From Phoronis australis (taxonomy: Eukaryota; Phoronida; Phoronidae): a DNA stretch of 64,000 bases. The notes beneath the pieces are model-generated. The model was not told the DNA's origin and made no database searches. It was given only the letters and a program-made list of their open reading frames with translations. Both the position numbers and the translations under genes were made by a program. The stretch is taken from the NCBI GenBank assembly GCA_002633005.1, contig NMRA01000398.1:132010-196009 (forward strand). Direction: 5' to 3'. Shown in pieces: positions 1 through 11,148 of this stretch (its first letter is position 1; every line of letters starts with the position of its first letter).

Positions 1-905
1 GCCGCCCATGGTCTATAGGCAGTGCAACACAGGAGGGCTGGGGGGGGAGAGTTTAGACCCCACTTTTTTCAGTGCTGCGCCACCCATGATTGTGCGCCGA
101 ACAAGAGTGTGGAGTGTCAGTGTGGAACATGAGATTCAGTTTGGCGTAAGCCACACTTTGATCGGCACATTTCAAAGAATCGTGTTTCGACCACACACAT
201 AAGCGGCGTTACAATGAAGGACTCACCACGAAGTAAGCGCATTTGCAAATTTTGTAAATAACGAACAAACTGCTTCCATTCTAGGGCGAGTGATGCCAGG
301 CCCTGGACCCCGGCTGAGATCGAGTGCTACTACAACTGAGTAGGCTTATGCATATTGTGTTTAGACTGTGCTCATTCCATCACGGCAATAGTGAATACGA
401 GTAACCCAGGTTGGCTGTGGCCTTTGTCAGTAATTATTAAGTGTCTATTTTGTGAGTAGTGACCACCACTTGGTAGAGTTGGTTGTGGCTCACATATGTC
501 ATTTTTCGTGCAAGTGGGTCGAGTTCATACGGCCTGAAACCCGACGAAAGTTCGCTAAATGGGAAATCGAATTCATTGTCTGATTCTTCAAGTACTTGAG
601 TATAAGTGCCTGTATCCACTCTCCTCTTTGTCTGCATAATAATTGTCCAATTCTCGCCTAATATTGTCATTGTCTTCTGACCTGCAGTGTTCCGACATTG
701 CAAATGATTGTCAAGCGGCCGTCTTCCACCCATTGCATCATTTGGCGGGAAACTTAGAAATAAGTAATTTTTCTTCAAAATTAAAAAAATTGCCACTATT
801 TGGCATAAAAAGTGCCTATTTAGCAACATTTTATGGTATTCGATTCATATTAGCTAACTGAAACCTGAAAAAGTAAGAAAATGCATGGTGGGAACTCTTT
901 AAGTA
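1..905. repeat. Dispersed repeat R1, copy 1 (cut by window edge)
   Basis: This stretch matches 13110-14225 along most of its length in the same orientation, with shared landmarks such as TTGTCTGATTCTTC and CATTTGGCGGGAAACTT. Its right end, around 882-902, carries CATGGTGGGAACTCTTTAAG, the reverse complement of the left end of copy 2, so R1 looks like a DNA transposon with short inverted termini. The first 110 bases also resemble the G-rich MITE at 43000-43160. The 130-residue minus-strand frame at 437-829 lies inside the repeat; the other copy is broken in that region, so I do not call it a gene. The repeat begins only about 57 bp beyond the splice donor of exon 13. Confidence 0.7.
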
Positions 906-961
906 AACATTATAACTTCACTATTCCAAAAATAGGATTGGTGTACTAAGGAAGCACTGAC

Positions 962-1296
962 TTGTAATATCGTATTCCACTTTCGTAGTCTGCAAATCCG
1001 AGCCAAGATCCGACCACAGAGTTATCACTTTTGTAATCGATATCTGTCTGTCCATGACTTCCGTCCCACACTGTGCCGTTCATTGGTGGTGAGTTGTCCG
1101 CGTGAACCTTTAACTCAAACTTCTTGACTAATCTCGCCTGGTTTTCGACCTCAATCTCAAAAAAGTAGTCCCGGTTGTGCATGCCAATGTGGGTATTAGC
1201 TGCGACTATTGGATTCAAGTCGAGGGCGTAAGTTGACATCTCACAAGCCCCAATGGAAGGGCAGTAACACGGAGCTCCTCCTACAGGACAAGGTTC
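962..1296 (-). CDS. EMI/EGF extracellular protein, exon 13 (last exon in window)
   Basis: The acceptor TTTCCAG precedes a phase-0 start. The exon opens with a four-Cys stretch (EPCPVGGAPCYCP, then IGAC) and continues as a beta-strand-like region containing RDYFFEIEVENQARLV. It ends in an aromatic, acidic segment, WLGFADYESGIRYY, a type of ending I associate with repeated extracellular beta-sandwich modules in invertebrates. It leaves in phase 2 through the donor GTCAGT. If that donor is not used, the frame stops five codons on at TAG (946-948), giving an alternative C-terminus. No continuation exon is visible in 1-961, which is repeat R1, so the gene should go on beyond the window. Function is unknown; a secreted or matrix role is inferred from the domains. 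Confidence 0.8.
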
Positions 1297-1819
1297 CTGG
1301 AAAGCAAGCACGAAAAGATATATTATTCCAATTTTAGTTGAGAAGAAAGTTTTGCATAATACAAATGGCGTTTGGGTTGTGGTAGTATTGCATTAAACAA
1401 TTTTGTTTGTTGTACCAGGTGTGTACAGTGAGAAAATTTACATTTCTATTTGTCCATCCGTTCACCTGCTTGTTCCTGGAGTAGATACTTTGACAGAGTT
1501 TTGTATAATATTCCAATGTTGTTCTATTTCAGCCATTCCTTTTTAATTCATGATGATCAACGTTTCCAGTTATCAAGTAATATTTAAGCTTACGTCCACA
1601 TACTTTCGTTCAATAACATAGTCGTCCAGCTGGAATTCCGTTTCTTTAATCTATTCCCTTATCTTGTATTTCGAATTTCTCAAGATTGAATTTCAGGTGT
1701 TGTCTAATGACTTTAAAATTAAGATAAGTTTCCAACTAGAACATCTACGACGGTTCCAATCTACAAAATCCAGATATGGTAACATTAAGCTCACACTTGA
1801 GATTCAGAAATGCACTCAC

Positions 1820-2104
1820 GCCTGTTCGTTTATGTACAACAGGTATAGACCCTTCCCCGTGTTCCTTTGATCCACCAGTCGATAGCCCTAAACGATAAGT
1901 GACTCTCCTTACGCCGCTATGTGTATCCCATGTTTTAAACACGAGCGACATCGTGTGGAGCTCATGAGAATCGTGCACGTACACTTGAGTGTGACCGTCT
2001 TTCACAAGCCACATGTCCGTCAGCTCTGGAAGTGATGAGTCGAAGAGGATAGTTCTACTGTCAGATCTTTTGTTTCCCATTATATCAGTCGCTTGGATCC
2101 ACAC
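1820..2104 (-). CDS. EMI/EGF extracellular protein, exon 12
   Basis: A 95-codon, phase 0-0 exon bounded by TTCTTCAG and GTGAGT. It reads VWIQATDIMGNKRSDS, then a conserved-looking FDSSLPEL and DMWLVKDG, then SLVFKTWDTHSGVRRV and ends near VVHKRTG. Alternating hydrophobic residues suggest a beta-sandwich module. Its end joins exon 13 in phase 0, placing the KRTG tail directly before the Cys-rich EPCP start. No transmembrane segment is seen. Confidence 0.82.
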
Positions 2105-2641
2105 CTGAAGAAAATGGATTCTAATCATTACTTCCAATCGCAAAAATATCCTTGAAGTATTCAGGTATCCATGAAGCATCCAACCGACGATATCCTTTAT
2201 CATGTTATATCTAGTTATTCCCCTAGAAATGACAATGTAAAATTGATAGGACTGCAGCTTTAAACGACATTTTTTAAGCGCTCAGGATTGTACGTACGCC
2301 CAATATAAGACTCGAAATTCATAAGAAGGGCGGTATAACAAAGATCCTAATCGCATAAATGCATGGACTCTGGTAGTCAACAAACCGGGGCTCCGTCCTT
2401 AAGGGCTACTTTCGGCACTCATATTATTCAAGCCAAGAGGGAACATTCGTAATTAACAACTGCAAACTGATGCCACAATGTGACGGTGCATGCGTGTGTT
2501 CCATAGGCGGGAAAACCTTACAAAAACACAGTACTATGCGTAACACCACGCGAGATGTATTTTAAACGAAGTACGTGATCGCACTAGCTTCATTCGCGAA
2601 TTGCTTGCGTATGAGGATCAATTTTGTGGTAGTAATCAAAC

Positions 2642-2805
2642 CTTGTGTGTGTCGCCATCTTCCGGGGTGACTACGCTTGAACCAAGCGTAAGAGATTGTT
2701 GTAACCACGTGGTTACCGGAGTCCACGAAGAGGGTTCCGATGTTGCGGTAGATTTGGTCCCAATGGGAGTTAACTCTTCGATATGATATTCGAATTTCAG
2801 TATAC
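2642..2805 (-). CDS. EMI/EGF extracellular protein, exon 11
   Basis: The acceptor TTTTCAG is followed by a phase-1 start. The exon reads ILKFEYHIEELTPIGTKS, then SSWTPVTTWLQQSL and ends VVTPEDGDTHK. The donor AAG|GTTTGA is weaker than its neighbours, but it is the only one that keeps phase 0 into exon 12. A longer open frame on the same strand (2562-2834) is a different frame and is not the coding one. The N-terminal strand joins exon 10 across the sequence GTDNVEG|ILKFEY. Confidence 0.78.
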
Positions 2806-3036
2806 CTGAAAAGTGGAAAAACCCTCGTGATCAATTAAGACGATGTCATTGTTCATGTTTTTATCGATGTTATTGTCGTCGCTTTTCTTACAGTAGTGTT
2901 ACTTTCAAAGACAAAACTGTGAATGACGGTATGCTACCATAGTGTTCAAAGATTATTGGTTCGAATTGTTGTCCGAGATCTTCAAATATAACTTGATGAA
3001 AAATCCAAGAAATACCAAGTTCCACTGTTGGTTTAC

Positions 3037-3181
3037 CTTCGACATTGTCCGTTCCAGCTCGTGGCAGATCACCAGTTATTTGATCGTAGGAGTCAGTATA
3101 GTATGCCGTCTCTTTGTCAACTTGTCTTAGCGGCCCGTGCTGCCTGTGGTAGTCGTTGTAAAAGTAGCCCGTCCATGACAT
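3037..3181 (-). CDS. EMI/EGF extracellular protein, exon 10
   Basis: A 145-bp exon after the acceptor TTTACTAG, entering in phase 0 and leaving in phase 1 at the strong donor GTCGAAG|GTAAAC. It encodes SWTGYFYNDYHRQHGPLRQ, then YYTDSYDQITGDLPR and AGTDNVE. The frame stays open past this donor to 2888, but reading through gives no phase match to exon 11, while the GTAAAC donor does. Confidence 0.78.
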
Positions 3182-5154
3182 CTAGTAAAACATTAAACCC
3201 GCAATTGAACGAAACATTAGCACTCTTAGCTCACAGAGGATGGGAGTAAAGAGTAATAACCAAACAAGTGTTGCAAACGAAACTTCTCGTACTTGGTAAC
3301 AACATTACAAGTGACAGCGTGGCTTGTTATGAAATTGCACGTTCAGTGGCGGGAATTTTAATCCGGAGCTAACCCAACATGAGATCTACGACCTGTTTCA
3401 TCAAAAGCAACTGGAAGCATTGAAATGCAACCACGACTGCCAATGGCCACAAGGTCCTCCAAGAAATGTCGATACCCCAATAGCGTAGAACTCTAGCCCT
3501 GGAAGCCAACTTCGATGTCACGCTGCTAAGATTGCGCATTAATGCGTCATTTTGTTTCCACTTGAGAATGACACAAGCATGTTTCGAAATATCGTATACC
3601 TTTTAATCGCATCTATTAATCAGTTACTTCATCAATGTTCCGTTGAGTGTAGGGTTTTATTTCGAACCTATGAACGAAACGGAAAAAAGGCTGTCAATAA
3701 CGAAAAGTGTCATGTGTTTAATCAGTTCTGCATATCGGATAACTTGTTCCCGAAGTACAGCCGATTCATATATAACTGGCAAACTCGACAATAAGCACGT
3801 TCTTTATAAGTGCTTGCATATCCCGACTGCTTTTCCAAGCACTCCAAAGATAATTTGCTGAAAGTAACAACGTCTTTTCAATGTAACCCAAAAAACACTT
3901 GCAAACTTAGATGAAGATGAGTCGATGTTGTTTGGAGTTAACGGGTTTATGTGAATTGTGAATGTGACGCTAACTTCCGGTGACTTTAAAATAAGGTGGC
4001 TTCATGTTATTTACAACTGGGCTAAAGCTCTACATAGAAACCCATTTTCTAAAAATTCATAAAAATCCTTAAAGGAGCTTCGAACGCAAAGGGGCAAACG
4101 CAAAAAAAATGAAATTACTGCAACGAGGAACAGCGGTAGTGGAGTAAGACCGATGGAAGTATGTTACAGCGCTCGCTGTAACACATTTTCACAAAGATCC
4201 GGCAAGGGGTTGAGGAGACACAGCTGTGGATGCAAAAACAAAATTTACATTAGGGCGCGCCACTTGAGCTGTCATCAGTTACGGAACATCGGCCAATTTT
4301 CTAAATGATCCTTGAAGTAGTTTGACCGATGGAGAAGCGAGCGCCAAAACAGAATGAAAAATAATAAAATGGCCTGTAGGTGGTGCAGACTACGTATATT
4401 CCGGTAAAAATAGAAAGGAATTGCCGTCTCCTTAGAAGAATCCTATTTGTCGCGAATGTCATCGCATTCTGTCTAGGAACCTTGGACATACTGCGGTTAC
4501 CATAAATTAGCAAAACTGCGACTGGGCGGCACCGACATATTGATCACCGTCCAAAAGTGCTCGTTCTATGATGTTAAAGTCTTGGTAATACCTGCTAAAT
4601 TGCACAAAGGTTCTATCAGGAGATTCACCTGCAGAGTTAAAAACAAAATTGCTGCTAGGTGGCGCAACAGCTAGCAGTCCACCTAGCCCGAAAACTTCAA
4701 GGTCAGACGTTGTATTTTACAAACCTGTTCATATCAGATACATGTAGATTGAAGGAGGTGAAAAGAGCTTTTAAGTAATAAAAATGGACTAAAAGCGATA
4801 GGGGATATGGCAAATCTATTCGACGTCGAGCAAGCGTCGTCCTCTCCTGAACAAAGCGAGTTGCCAAATTTAATAGAAATCCGTCAAGGACTTTGTAGAT
4901 GCACAACCCAAAAACAACAAAATCGTCACAAGGGGGCATAGTGGTTATGTGATCCATTCGATCGTTGCAGACCTCGTCTTTAACTCATCCGCCAACATCA
5001 ACGGAGATCCTCTCGGGGGATTTTTGGATATAAAGTAACGGGCATCGCCGGTTCGTCAGACATACTTGACTGCTATATATACCCACTGCCTGCATGTATA
5101 TGTCGACGCATAAATTGACCGATAACAACTAAGCAGTTATTATAATTGACTTAC
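3182..5154 (-). other. Intron 9 of the EMI/EGF gene
   Basis: About 2 kb between exons 9 and 10. I see no further exon that would fit, and none is needed because exon 9 ends in phase 0 and exon 10 starts in phase 0. There are no recognised repeats apart from general AT-rich sequence. Small open frames such as 3552-3794 and 4301-4513 have no supporting motif. Confidence 0.6.
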
Positions 5155-5761
5155 TTGAATTGATCCTAAATTTGTCTGCCAAAGGTATTCCGTTTTCTGT
5201 GTCGCTGACGTAAAGCGAAAGTGCTTAGTGTAATCTATAAGTAACTGTGAACTTGAGTCGTACAAAACATACGATCTTGCCTGTCGGACATTCAAAGCAT
5301 TGTCAACGACTGTCAGATCTATGGCGTAAAACTGAGGCTGAGCGGGAAGAGTGATTTGTTTTGACGTAGTAGAGCTGGGCAATGTAATAGGTCCAACGCG
5401 CTTAGCAGCAAACACCATACCGACCGTTGACGATGAGCTTTCCGATATTTCATAAACGTTAATGATGTACTCCTTAAGCCCTGAAGGGTTAGTTCCGAGG
5501 TCGTGCCAGCCCTGGAAGTCGATATTGAGTGTTCCTGTTTTGCGAATTCTGTCCCCAAACGTCATATATTCTGTTGGCGAATTGCATTTGTTGGCGCCAG
5601 TGTCGCGGGAACAATGCGACCCTTTTGTAAAATCCATGCGCATGCAAACAGTTTTTGAACGCTGGACGTCGTTGTATTTTTGCGTTTGCTCGAACTTGTC
5701 GGTATTTGGGTCGCCGTAGTGGGTGTAACCACCAGCCACCACTTTATAATCAGCGCATAAC
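5155..5761 (-). CDS. EMI/EGF extracellular protein, exon 9 (largest exon)
   Basis: A 607-bp exon encoding about 202 residues. I place the acceptor at CGACAACAG|G (5762), not at the TTTTCAG around 5815, because only the former completes the split codon left by exon 8; it also has a pyrimidine-rich tract (TTTGTTCTTCTC). The exon begins LCADYKVVAGGYTHYGDPN, has a four-Cys region (VCMRM, SHCSRD, NKCN), then an extracellular module with FQGWHDLGTNPSGLKEYI. It closes with SYVLYDSS and YLWQTNLGSIQ before the donor GTAAGT in phase 0. Extracellular localisation is inferred from paired Cys and the upstream signal peptide. Confidence 0.85.
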
Positions 5762-6884
5762 CTGTTGTCGAGAAGAACAAATGTGTAGAGGTTCAACGGA
5801 GAAATAACAACAATCTGAAAAGCGGGTTAGTAATTTTCTGTTGCCAAGTTGTGTGAAAAATGATCTACTAAATGCACGCCAGGTCAACAGAAATGTGATG
5901 TTAAGGGAAGGAAGTATAGTTTTCGTAATAGGAGTACAGCTACTGTATAAGCACATCCATACACACTAGAAAGATTAAGGTATTCACTGTGTGTTTTGAG
6001 GCCATGATTTTTGAGTGACATCAATATTATTGCAGGATGATTCAAGGGTAAAACAACCTTTTTTAATGTTACCCGTGGTAAAAATAAGGATCGTTGTTCA
6101 TATTGCAAAGACAATTTCACCATAATTACATGTACATGTACCAATGAAACAATAGGGTGTGGATTACTACAAGACCCCCAACTTCAGTCGGTATCTACTG
6201 TCATTGAGGTGGTACTGTAAATATGCGCCAGGGGAGGTGAGGAAATATCTTTCCAGGATTACCAGTATGGGTAACACAAAAGAGGTTGTACTCCCTCTTT
6301 AGATTAACAAGTGCTGGGAACCACGCGCAAACAAAATGTCATCCGAAGATTGACAACAGAGTGGACCACCGGCAGAAATTAAATTGGTCGATAGAAAGAC
6401 AGGTACGAAGTGTTTTGATTACTAAATTATCTTTTAGTTACATTGCCTAACTCAGCTTATCTTTACTTTAGTAGTGTGGTTAGTCAAGGTGGCCGTTTTC
6501 TATTATAAATCTGATCACTTCAGTTTTAAGTGCCAGTCATTCTGGACCATATATATCGAGAATTAGCATATGTCATCCTGTGGCTGGAAAGTTCATTGTG
6601 CATGTAATAACTTCAAATTCTGCAAACTGAGAGGTTGTTGCCTACATACTTTGTTATAAAAGTGTACAGCTGAAATAAAGAAATATGCTACGATTCAGAA
6701 TACTTGTTCTCAGATTGGTGTTCAAAATACTTTGTTCTCGGGGCAGGACACCAGTGAAATGTCAGAAAACGTGTGAGGAACATACAAATACATCTGCACC
6801 GCTGCTCTGTTCTAGTGCGGAAAAGTTACCTGATTATTCACAACGCCGAGAAAAATCATATGCGAAATGTGCTGCATAACTTAC
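5762..6884 (-). other. Intron 8 of the EMI/EGF gene
   Basis: About 1.1 kb. It contains one ACATGTACATGT palindrome (about 6128) and no exon that I can support. The frames at 5884-6144 (minus) and 6685-6879 (plus) lack splice sites in matching phase. Confidence 0.55.
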
Positions 6885-7038
6885 TTGTCGCCGTCAACAA
6901 ATGACGTGTAAGAGAGAGACTTATCAATGTCACATTGTATTTGGTCCTTGGGCTGCCCAGTACCGTCGCCATAGGGGCCTGACGGATTACAGGAACCATC
7001 TCCTGGCATGTTGTAGGTAGCAATGTCGTGGTTGGCAC
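6885..7038 (-). CDS. EMI/EGF extracellular protein, exon 8
   Basis: A 154-bp exon, entering in phase 1 after ATCTTTCAG and leaving in phase 2 at GACAA|GTAAGT. It encodes GANHDIATYNMPGDGSC, then GPYGDGTGQPKDQIQCD and SYTSFVDGD. Glycines, aspartates and two cysteines suggest a short extracellular loop-rich segment, possibly metal-binding; that is inference only. A decayed partial copy lies just upstream in the intron. Confidence 0.82.
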
Positions 7039-7087
7039 CTGAAAGATATGACAAATAACTCTGATAGGTCCAGTTCATGACTTCCCG

Positions 7088-7178
7088 TCAGAATAAAGGA
7101 CGTGGGATATACAGTACCGTCGCCATGTTGCCGAGAAGAGCTACAAGAACCATCCACTTGCAAAGTGTAGGTGGCGCT
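7088..7178 (-). pseudogene. Ghost copy of exon 8 core
   Basis: On the minus strand this reads ATYTLQVDGSCSSSRQHGDG followed by TVYP, which aligns with ATYNMPGDGSCNPSGPYGDG and TGQP of exon 8, about 150 bp away. The DNA match includes GATGGTTC and ATGGCGACGGTACTG. It has no good flanking splice pair and the second Cys is lost, so it looks like a decayed tandem exon duplication. A functional alternative exon is not excluded. Confidence 0.6.
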
Positions 7179-7725
7179 GTTTACCTTGGAACGGCACGGC
7201 AAATGTTCAGCAGCATAATATATAAACAGAAGCTACACTCCATAAATTTGGTATTCCCCTACATGTGAAAGAATAACGAAGAAAAATAAGTAATTATTCA
7301 TTAGTTTGGAAGCACTCTGTGAACATTTTGACTTACATTGGAACATATATCTTTAGCCCACAGAGATCATATGCAGTGATGTTCCCAACAAGCAAAGAAC
7401 CGGCGCTGAGGATCTGGTATTTGTAAAGAAAAATCAGAATTCTGGCCAAAGTGACCTTACATCCAATGTAATTACATCGTAAAAAACCTGCCTAACATCC
7501 GTGTCAAAATTTTTTGCTTTGAGGTTTCATCAAGTTCCTTCCTGCTCAACTATTCGCACCTAAAGCAGGGAGAAAGGTGACAGAGTAGTTATCTATCGGC
7601 GACCGGTTTTTGTTTGCGGATCTAACTACTCTATTCCCTACTCTAGGTAACTATGACAACTATGAATAGTCACTCAGTAACCACATTTCACCTTGAACTA
7701 GTGGCAAATATGGAAACAACCTTAC

Positions 7726-7986
7726 CGGAGGGAACTTTGTAGAGTTTTACAGAACTCTTCGTAATGCCGTACTTGAAGTCTCTTACGTAAGCAAGTTTTG
7801 TGTAGGTCGGGTGCTGGAAATTAGCCTCCAGGTCTAAATTGAGAGTGGCTGGTACAAACTTTATCCACTCATCTCCTTCTGTGTAGCAGCTTGTCGAACC
7901 TGACACGGTGGGCTGACTCTGACGGCGTTCTCCACTTGAGCTGACGACAGTGAACTTGCACAAATCTATTTCCGGTTTGATCGTAA
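7726..7986 (-). CDS. EMI/EGF extracellular protein, exon 7
   Basis: A 261-bp phase 1-1 exon (acceptor ATTTTTCAG, donor CTCCG|GTAAGG). It encodes TIKPEIDLCKFTVVSSSGER, then SCYTEGDEWIKFVPATLNLD, then YTKLAYVRDFKYGITKSSV and LYKVPS. This marks the switch from the Cys-rich EGF-like exons to beta-rich modules. Two cysteines could form one disulfide. Confidence 0.82.
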
Positions 7987-8976
7987 CTGAAAAATATGTG
8001 CTTCTCATTGACCAAGTGTCGAAAACAGAATGCGCACTGACAGCCTTAAACAATGCGCATGTGATTAATTGAAAATTCGTGAGCAGAGGTTTACCTTACA
8101 GTGTACCAGGATGTGTGCAACCGGATGTAAGTTTGAGTCCCTAGGATCTGATCTCGAAATCACGCTCGAAATTTAAACAATCAAAGTACATGAATGAAGA
8201 TCATATTTGTAAGTTTATTTGCAGTAGGACGGATAATGGGAAACTCTAGTACATGTATCTATCAAGGTTTTTAAAAGGTCAATTTTGGGTCAGATACCGA
8301 GATTAGACCGCAGGCAAAGGTTCATTTTTTCATAAGCCTTTCTGACAATAACATACCCACAATTTTGAAGGTGTTATACATGTAAAAATCAGACCCACAA
8401 TGCAACATCCTGGCCCATTTCCACTATGACATCACTGCTTCTGCGCTATTCCATGGTGCCTACTTTGATCAACGAACATTAGGTAACAAAAATGACCCAC
8501 ATACAAAACAGTGCATGCGTTGCAAAGAATTGTTAAAAGTCAAAAGTTCTACATGTACATAATGGAAGAGAGCTACGTGTCACGCAGTTTTCAAAGTAAA
8601 TTGGACAGACTTGTCCAGAATTCATTTAGACTCTCCAAGTTTTGACGAAATTCTCGACAAGATACTTTTTAATTTTAGTCAAACATTTGTAGATACAAAA
8701 CGACATTTTTGTCGAACTTAATTTAGAGTTGTAGATGACGTTGTTGCGCCTAGCCGCCAACTGTTTGTTTGTAGAAGGACTTGTAGAACACGATTTTGCG
8801 ATTTTTATGAAATCCGTGGAACCACACCTGTTGGGGGTTTATTTAGAATATACCCGATCTGAAGGGTGTTCTAGACGTTAAGAAACAGATATTCAGACGC
8901 ATTGTTTTACTTAAAAACGTTATTTAATTTCGACGCTGTAACTTCGATCTTGAAATTTATTATAGGGATTACTTAC

Positions 8977-9090
8977 GATCACACTTCGTATCCGCAATAG
9001 ATTTGAATCCTTGTGCGCAGGAACACGAGCTTGGGTAGCCATCGCTGCATGCACCGGGGAAACAGAACTTGTGTTTCCACGAGCAACGAG
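8977..9090 (-). CDS. EMI/EGF extracellular protein, exon 6 (EGF-like)
   Basis: A 114-bp symmetric phase 1-1 exon with acceptor TTCTTACAG and donor TGTGATC|GTAAGT. It encodes RCSWKHKFCFPGACSDGYP, then SSCSCAQGFKSIADTKCD. Six cysteines with a CSCAQGF turn are typical of an EGF-like module, which usually supports protein-protein contacts outside the cell. Confidence 0.85.
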
Positions 9091-9884
9091 CTGTAAGAAG
9101 TAAAAGAGAGTATTAATTTAGGATGCACTGAAAGTTTCAAGCTTAAATTACTGTACTTGCGGAACATTTCGAGACGTGCTGTGTGTTTAGAGAATTCAAA
9201 AACTATTTCATGGCGGCTCTTAGTTGTCTGCTTCTGCTTTTAGTAAAAAATGTGGATTTGGTGACAATAATACACTTACTGTACCAGCCAACAAAAAATA
9301 AATGTGCATTTTACTCAATTCACATTGATTTCTCGAAGTAGTTATTACAAATTCCATTACAAACAAGCGACCCCCCCCCCCAAAAAAAAACTCACGCTTT
9401 GCACAGTGATTAAGCGTGGAATGCATTGTTTTTAAAATCTGAAAAGAAGCTCACTTTTAAGATGGCCACTGCGTGAATAACTTGGTGTATTCCTCGCGAT
9501 CCCAGATTCATGTTTGAAGCACTGCATAAAAAAGTGTCCGGGTATTTCAAAAATGTAATCGAGGATTTAAAGTGCTTTTCATCAATATTAAAACCTGAAT
9601 AATATCATCCCATATTAGGTGAAACATTAATAAAACCCTTTGAACAATTTGTTAATGTATGAATTTAGTAACTGAAAGATAGGTGTGTAACTTGAATAAG
9701 TGCCGTGAGATGGGGCAGGTTTTCCAGAAAAGTGACTGACTTAACCCTAAAAACAGCATGCTCACATATTTTATTTTTTTTCTGGGTCATGAGAAAAGGG
9801 GGAGGTAGGGCAGCGCCCTCTAGCTTCTCCCGAAATCCACCTATCAAAAAGAAATTTGCATCATTGTAACAAAGGTTTACTTAC

Positions 9885-10034
9885 GATCACAGAATGTCTT
9901 GGCGGCGTTGTGTGTCCAAGCACACTTGTCTTTAACCGACTGATATTGCAGGTTACATTCAATGCACTTCTTGTTCGTTGGACCTTCGTCACATGTCATG
10001 TGCGCGCAGTTATCGATGTCAGCCACTGGGCATG
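9885..10034 (-). CDS. EMI/EGF extracellular protein, exon 5 (Cys-rich)
   Basis: A 150-bp symmetric phase 1-1 exon (acceptor TTTCTTTAG, donor TGTGATC|GTAAGT). It encodes CPVADIDNCAHMTCDEG, then KKCIECNLQYQSVKDKCAW and ends AKTFCD. The eight cysteines suggest an EGF- or laminin-EGF-like fold with longer loops. It shares the same terminal CD and donor as exons 4 and 6, suggesting origin by exon duplication. Confidence 0.83.
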
Positions 10035-10285
10035 CTAAAGAAAATGAAAATATCCTTTTTTGCGATCCTTTTATCTCACTACCAGCTACTATATCATGTC
10101 ATCTTACAAAGGTTGTGCAAAGAGGTGACATGTTTTCGTGTACATGCCATTGAGTAATTCTCAGTATAATTCGAAACAGATAACCTGACGAAGGGGATCA
10201 TGCCTCCAACACTACTTACAAAGAGCGAATGAAAACGATAAGAGCTGGATCATGAGATGAATGGGAAAAGCGATCTTATACTTAC

Positions 10286-10387
10286 GATCACACTTGGGAG
10301 AGTAGAACTCAGAGTTGCAACTTGTACAGCGATCCGGTAACGAGCATGTGCCGCCGTTAGGGCACGTGGTCTTTCCAAAGCAAACCG
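10286..10387 (-). CDS. EMI/EGF extracellular protein, exon 4 (EGF-like)
   Basis: A 102-bp phase 1-1 exon (acceptor TTTTGTAG, donor GATC|GTAAGT). It encodes VCFGKTTCPNGGTCSLPD, then RCTSCNSEFYSPKCD. The CPNGGTC...C core is a standard EGF-like signature. It follows the EMI domain directly, an order known from MEGF10-like and related secreted or membrane proteins. Confidence 0.87.
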
Positions 10388-11062
10388 CTACAAAACACAT
10401 TTGCATCAACAGAATTTGACGAGGGTCATTGCGTGAGGAATATTAAACAATGTGGGGATGAAGCCTTTTCAACAGATGACAACCGGAAAAATAATCATTA
10501 TGGACATGTGAACGCTTGTCATCAGCAAATTATTTTTCAATTCGTCAACTGTTGACGTCCAGTCACGGTCTAATTGACAATATGTCGATATCACAGTTTG
10601 CTATTAAAATTCATACAAGTGTTATTTGTATACATTTTTGGTCGAATGGCTGCGTTTTAAATTTTTAATAAGTGTAGTTTAATGGGGGAATTTTCCACTC
10701 TCGTAATACGAGTTCAAGGTGCTTTGTGTTTCCGTTTCTAATTTTGCAAGGGATTGCCAATCTTCATTGAAGGGAAAAACACGATTGAAAATGAAGTAAT
10801 GTTCTTCCAACTCCTGCAGATGTTTGCAACGCAAACATAAATTACGATGTAAAAGAAGATTGTTCTCCACTTCCTAAATACGCCTTGTACCGTGCATAGA
10901 TACCCCGAGAGTCAGCAAGTTCCAAGAACTCATGTGGAATTTGATGCGGCTAAAAGTTAGAAGAGCCCGAAGAGCAAGACATGAGCAATATTCCTCGTTA
11001 AATGCAGTGTACAATAATAGGTCTATTGTGTCACGCTTATTATCAATAACCTCAAGACTTAC

Positions 11063-11148
11063 GAACGCAATACGAAGAGCCGTTGTCTGTATAGCCATCG
11101 CAGCATCGTTTCATTTCTTTGCTACGGTAGCCGACTCTGTACCTCGTC
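11063..11148 (-). CDS. EMI/EGF extracellular protein, exon 3 (C-terminal half of EMI domain)
   Basis: An 86-bp exon (acceptor CTCTTTACAG, donor GTTC|GTAAGT) entering in phase 2 and leaving in phase 1. It encodes TRYRVGYRSKEMKRCCDGYT, then DNGSSYCV. The pattern of aromatic YR repeats, CC-x-GY and a final C matches the end of the EMI domain, a small Cys-rich module near the N-terminus of extracellular proteins. A plus-strand frame over the same DNA (10932-11294) is a shadow. Confidence 0.87.

Noticed and set aside
437-829. 130-codon minus-strand open frame
   Set aside because: It lies in repeat R1; the second copy of R1 is broken in the same region and no splice link to exon 13 exists.
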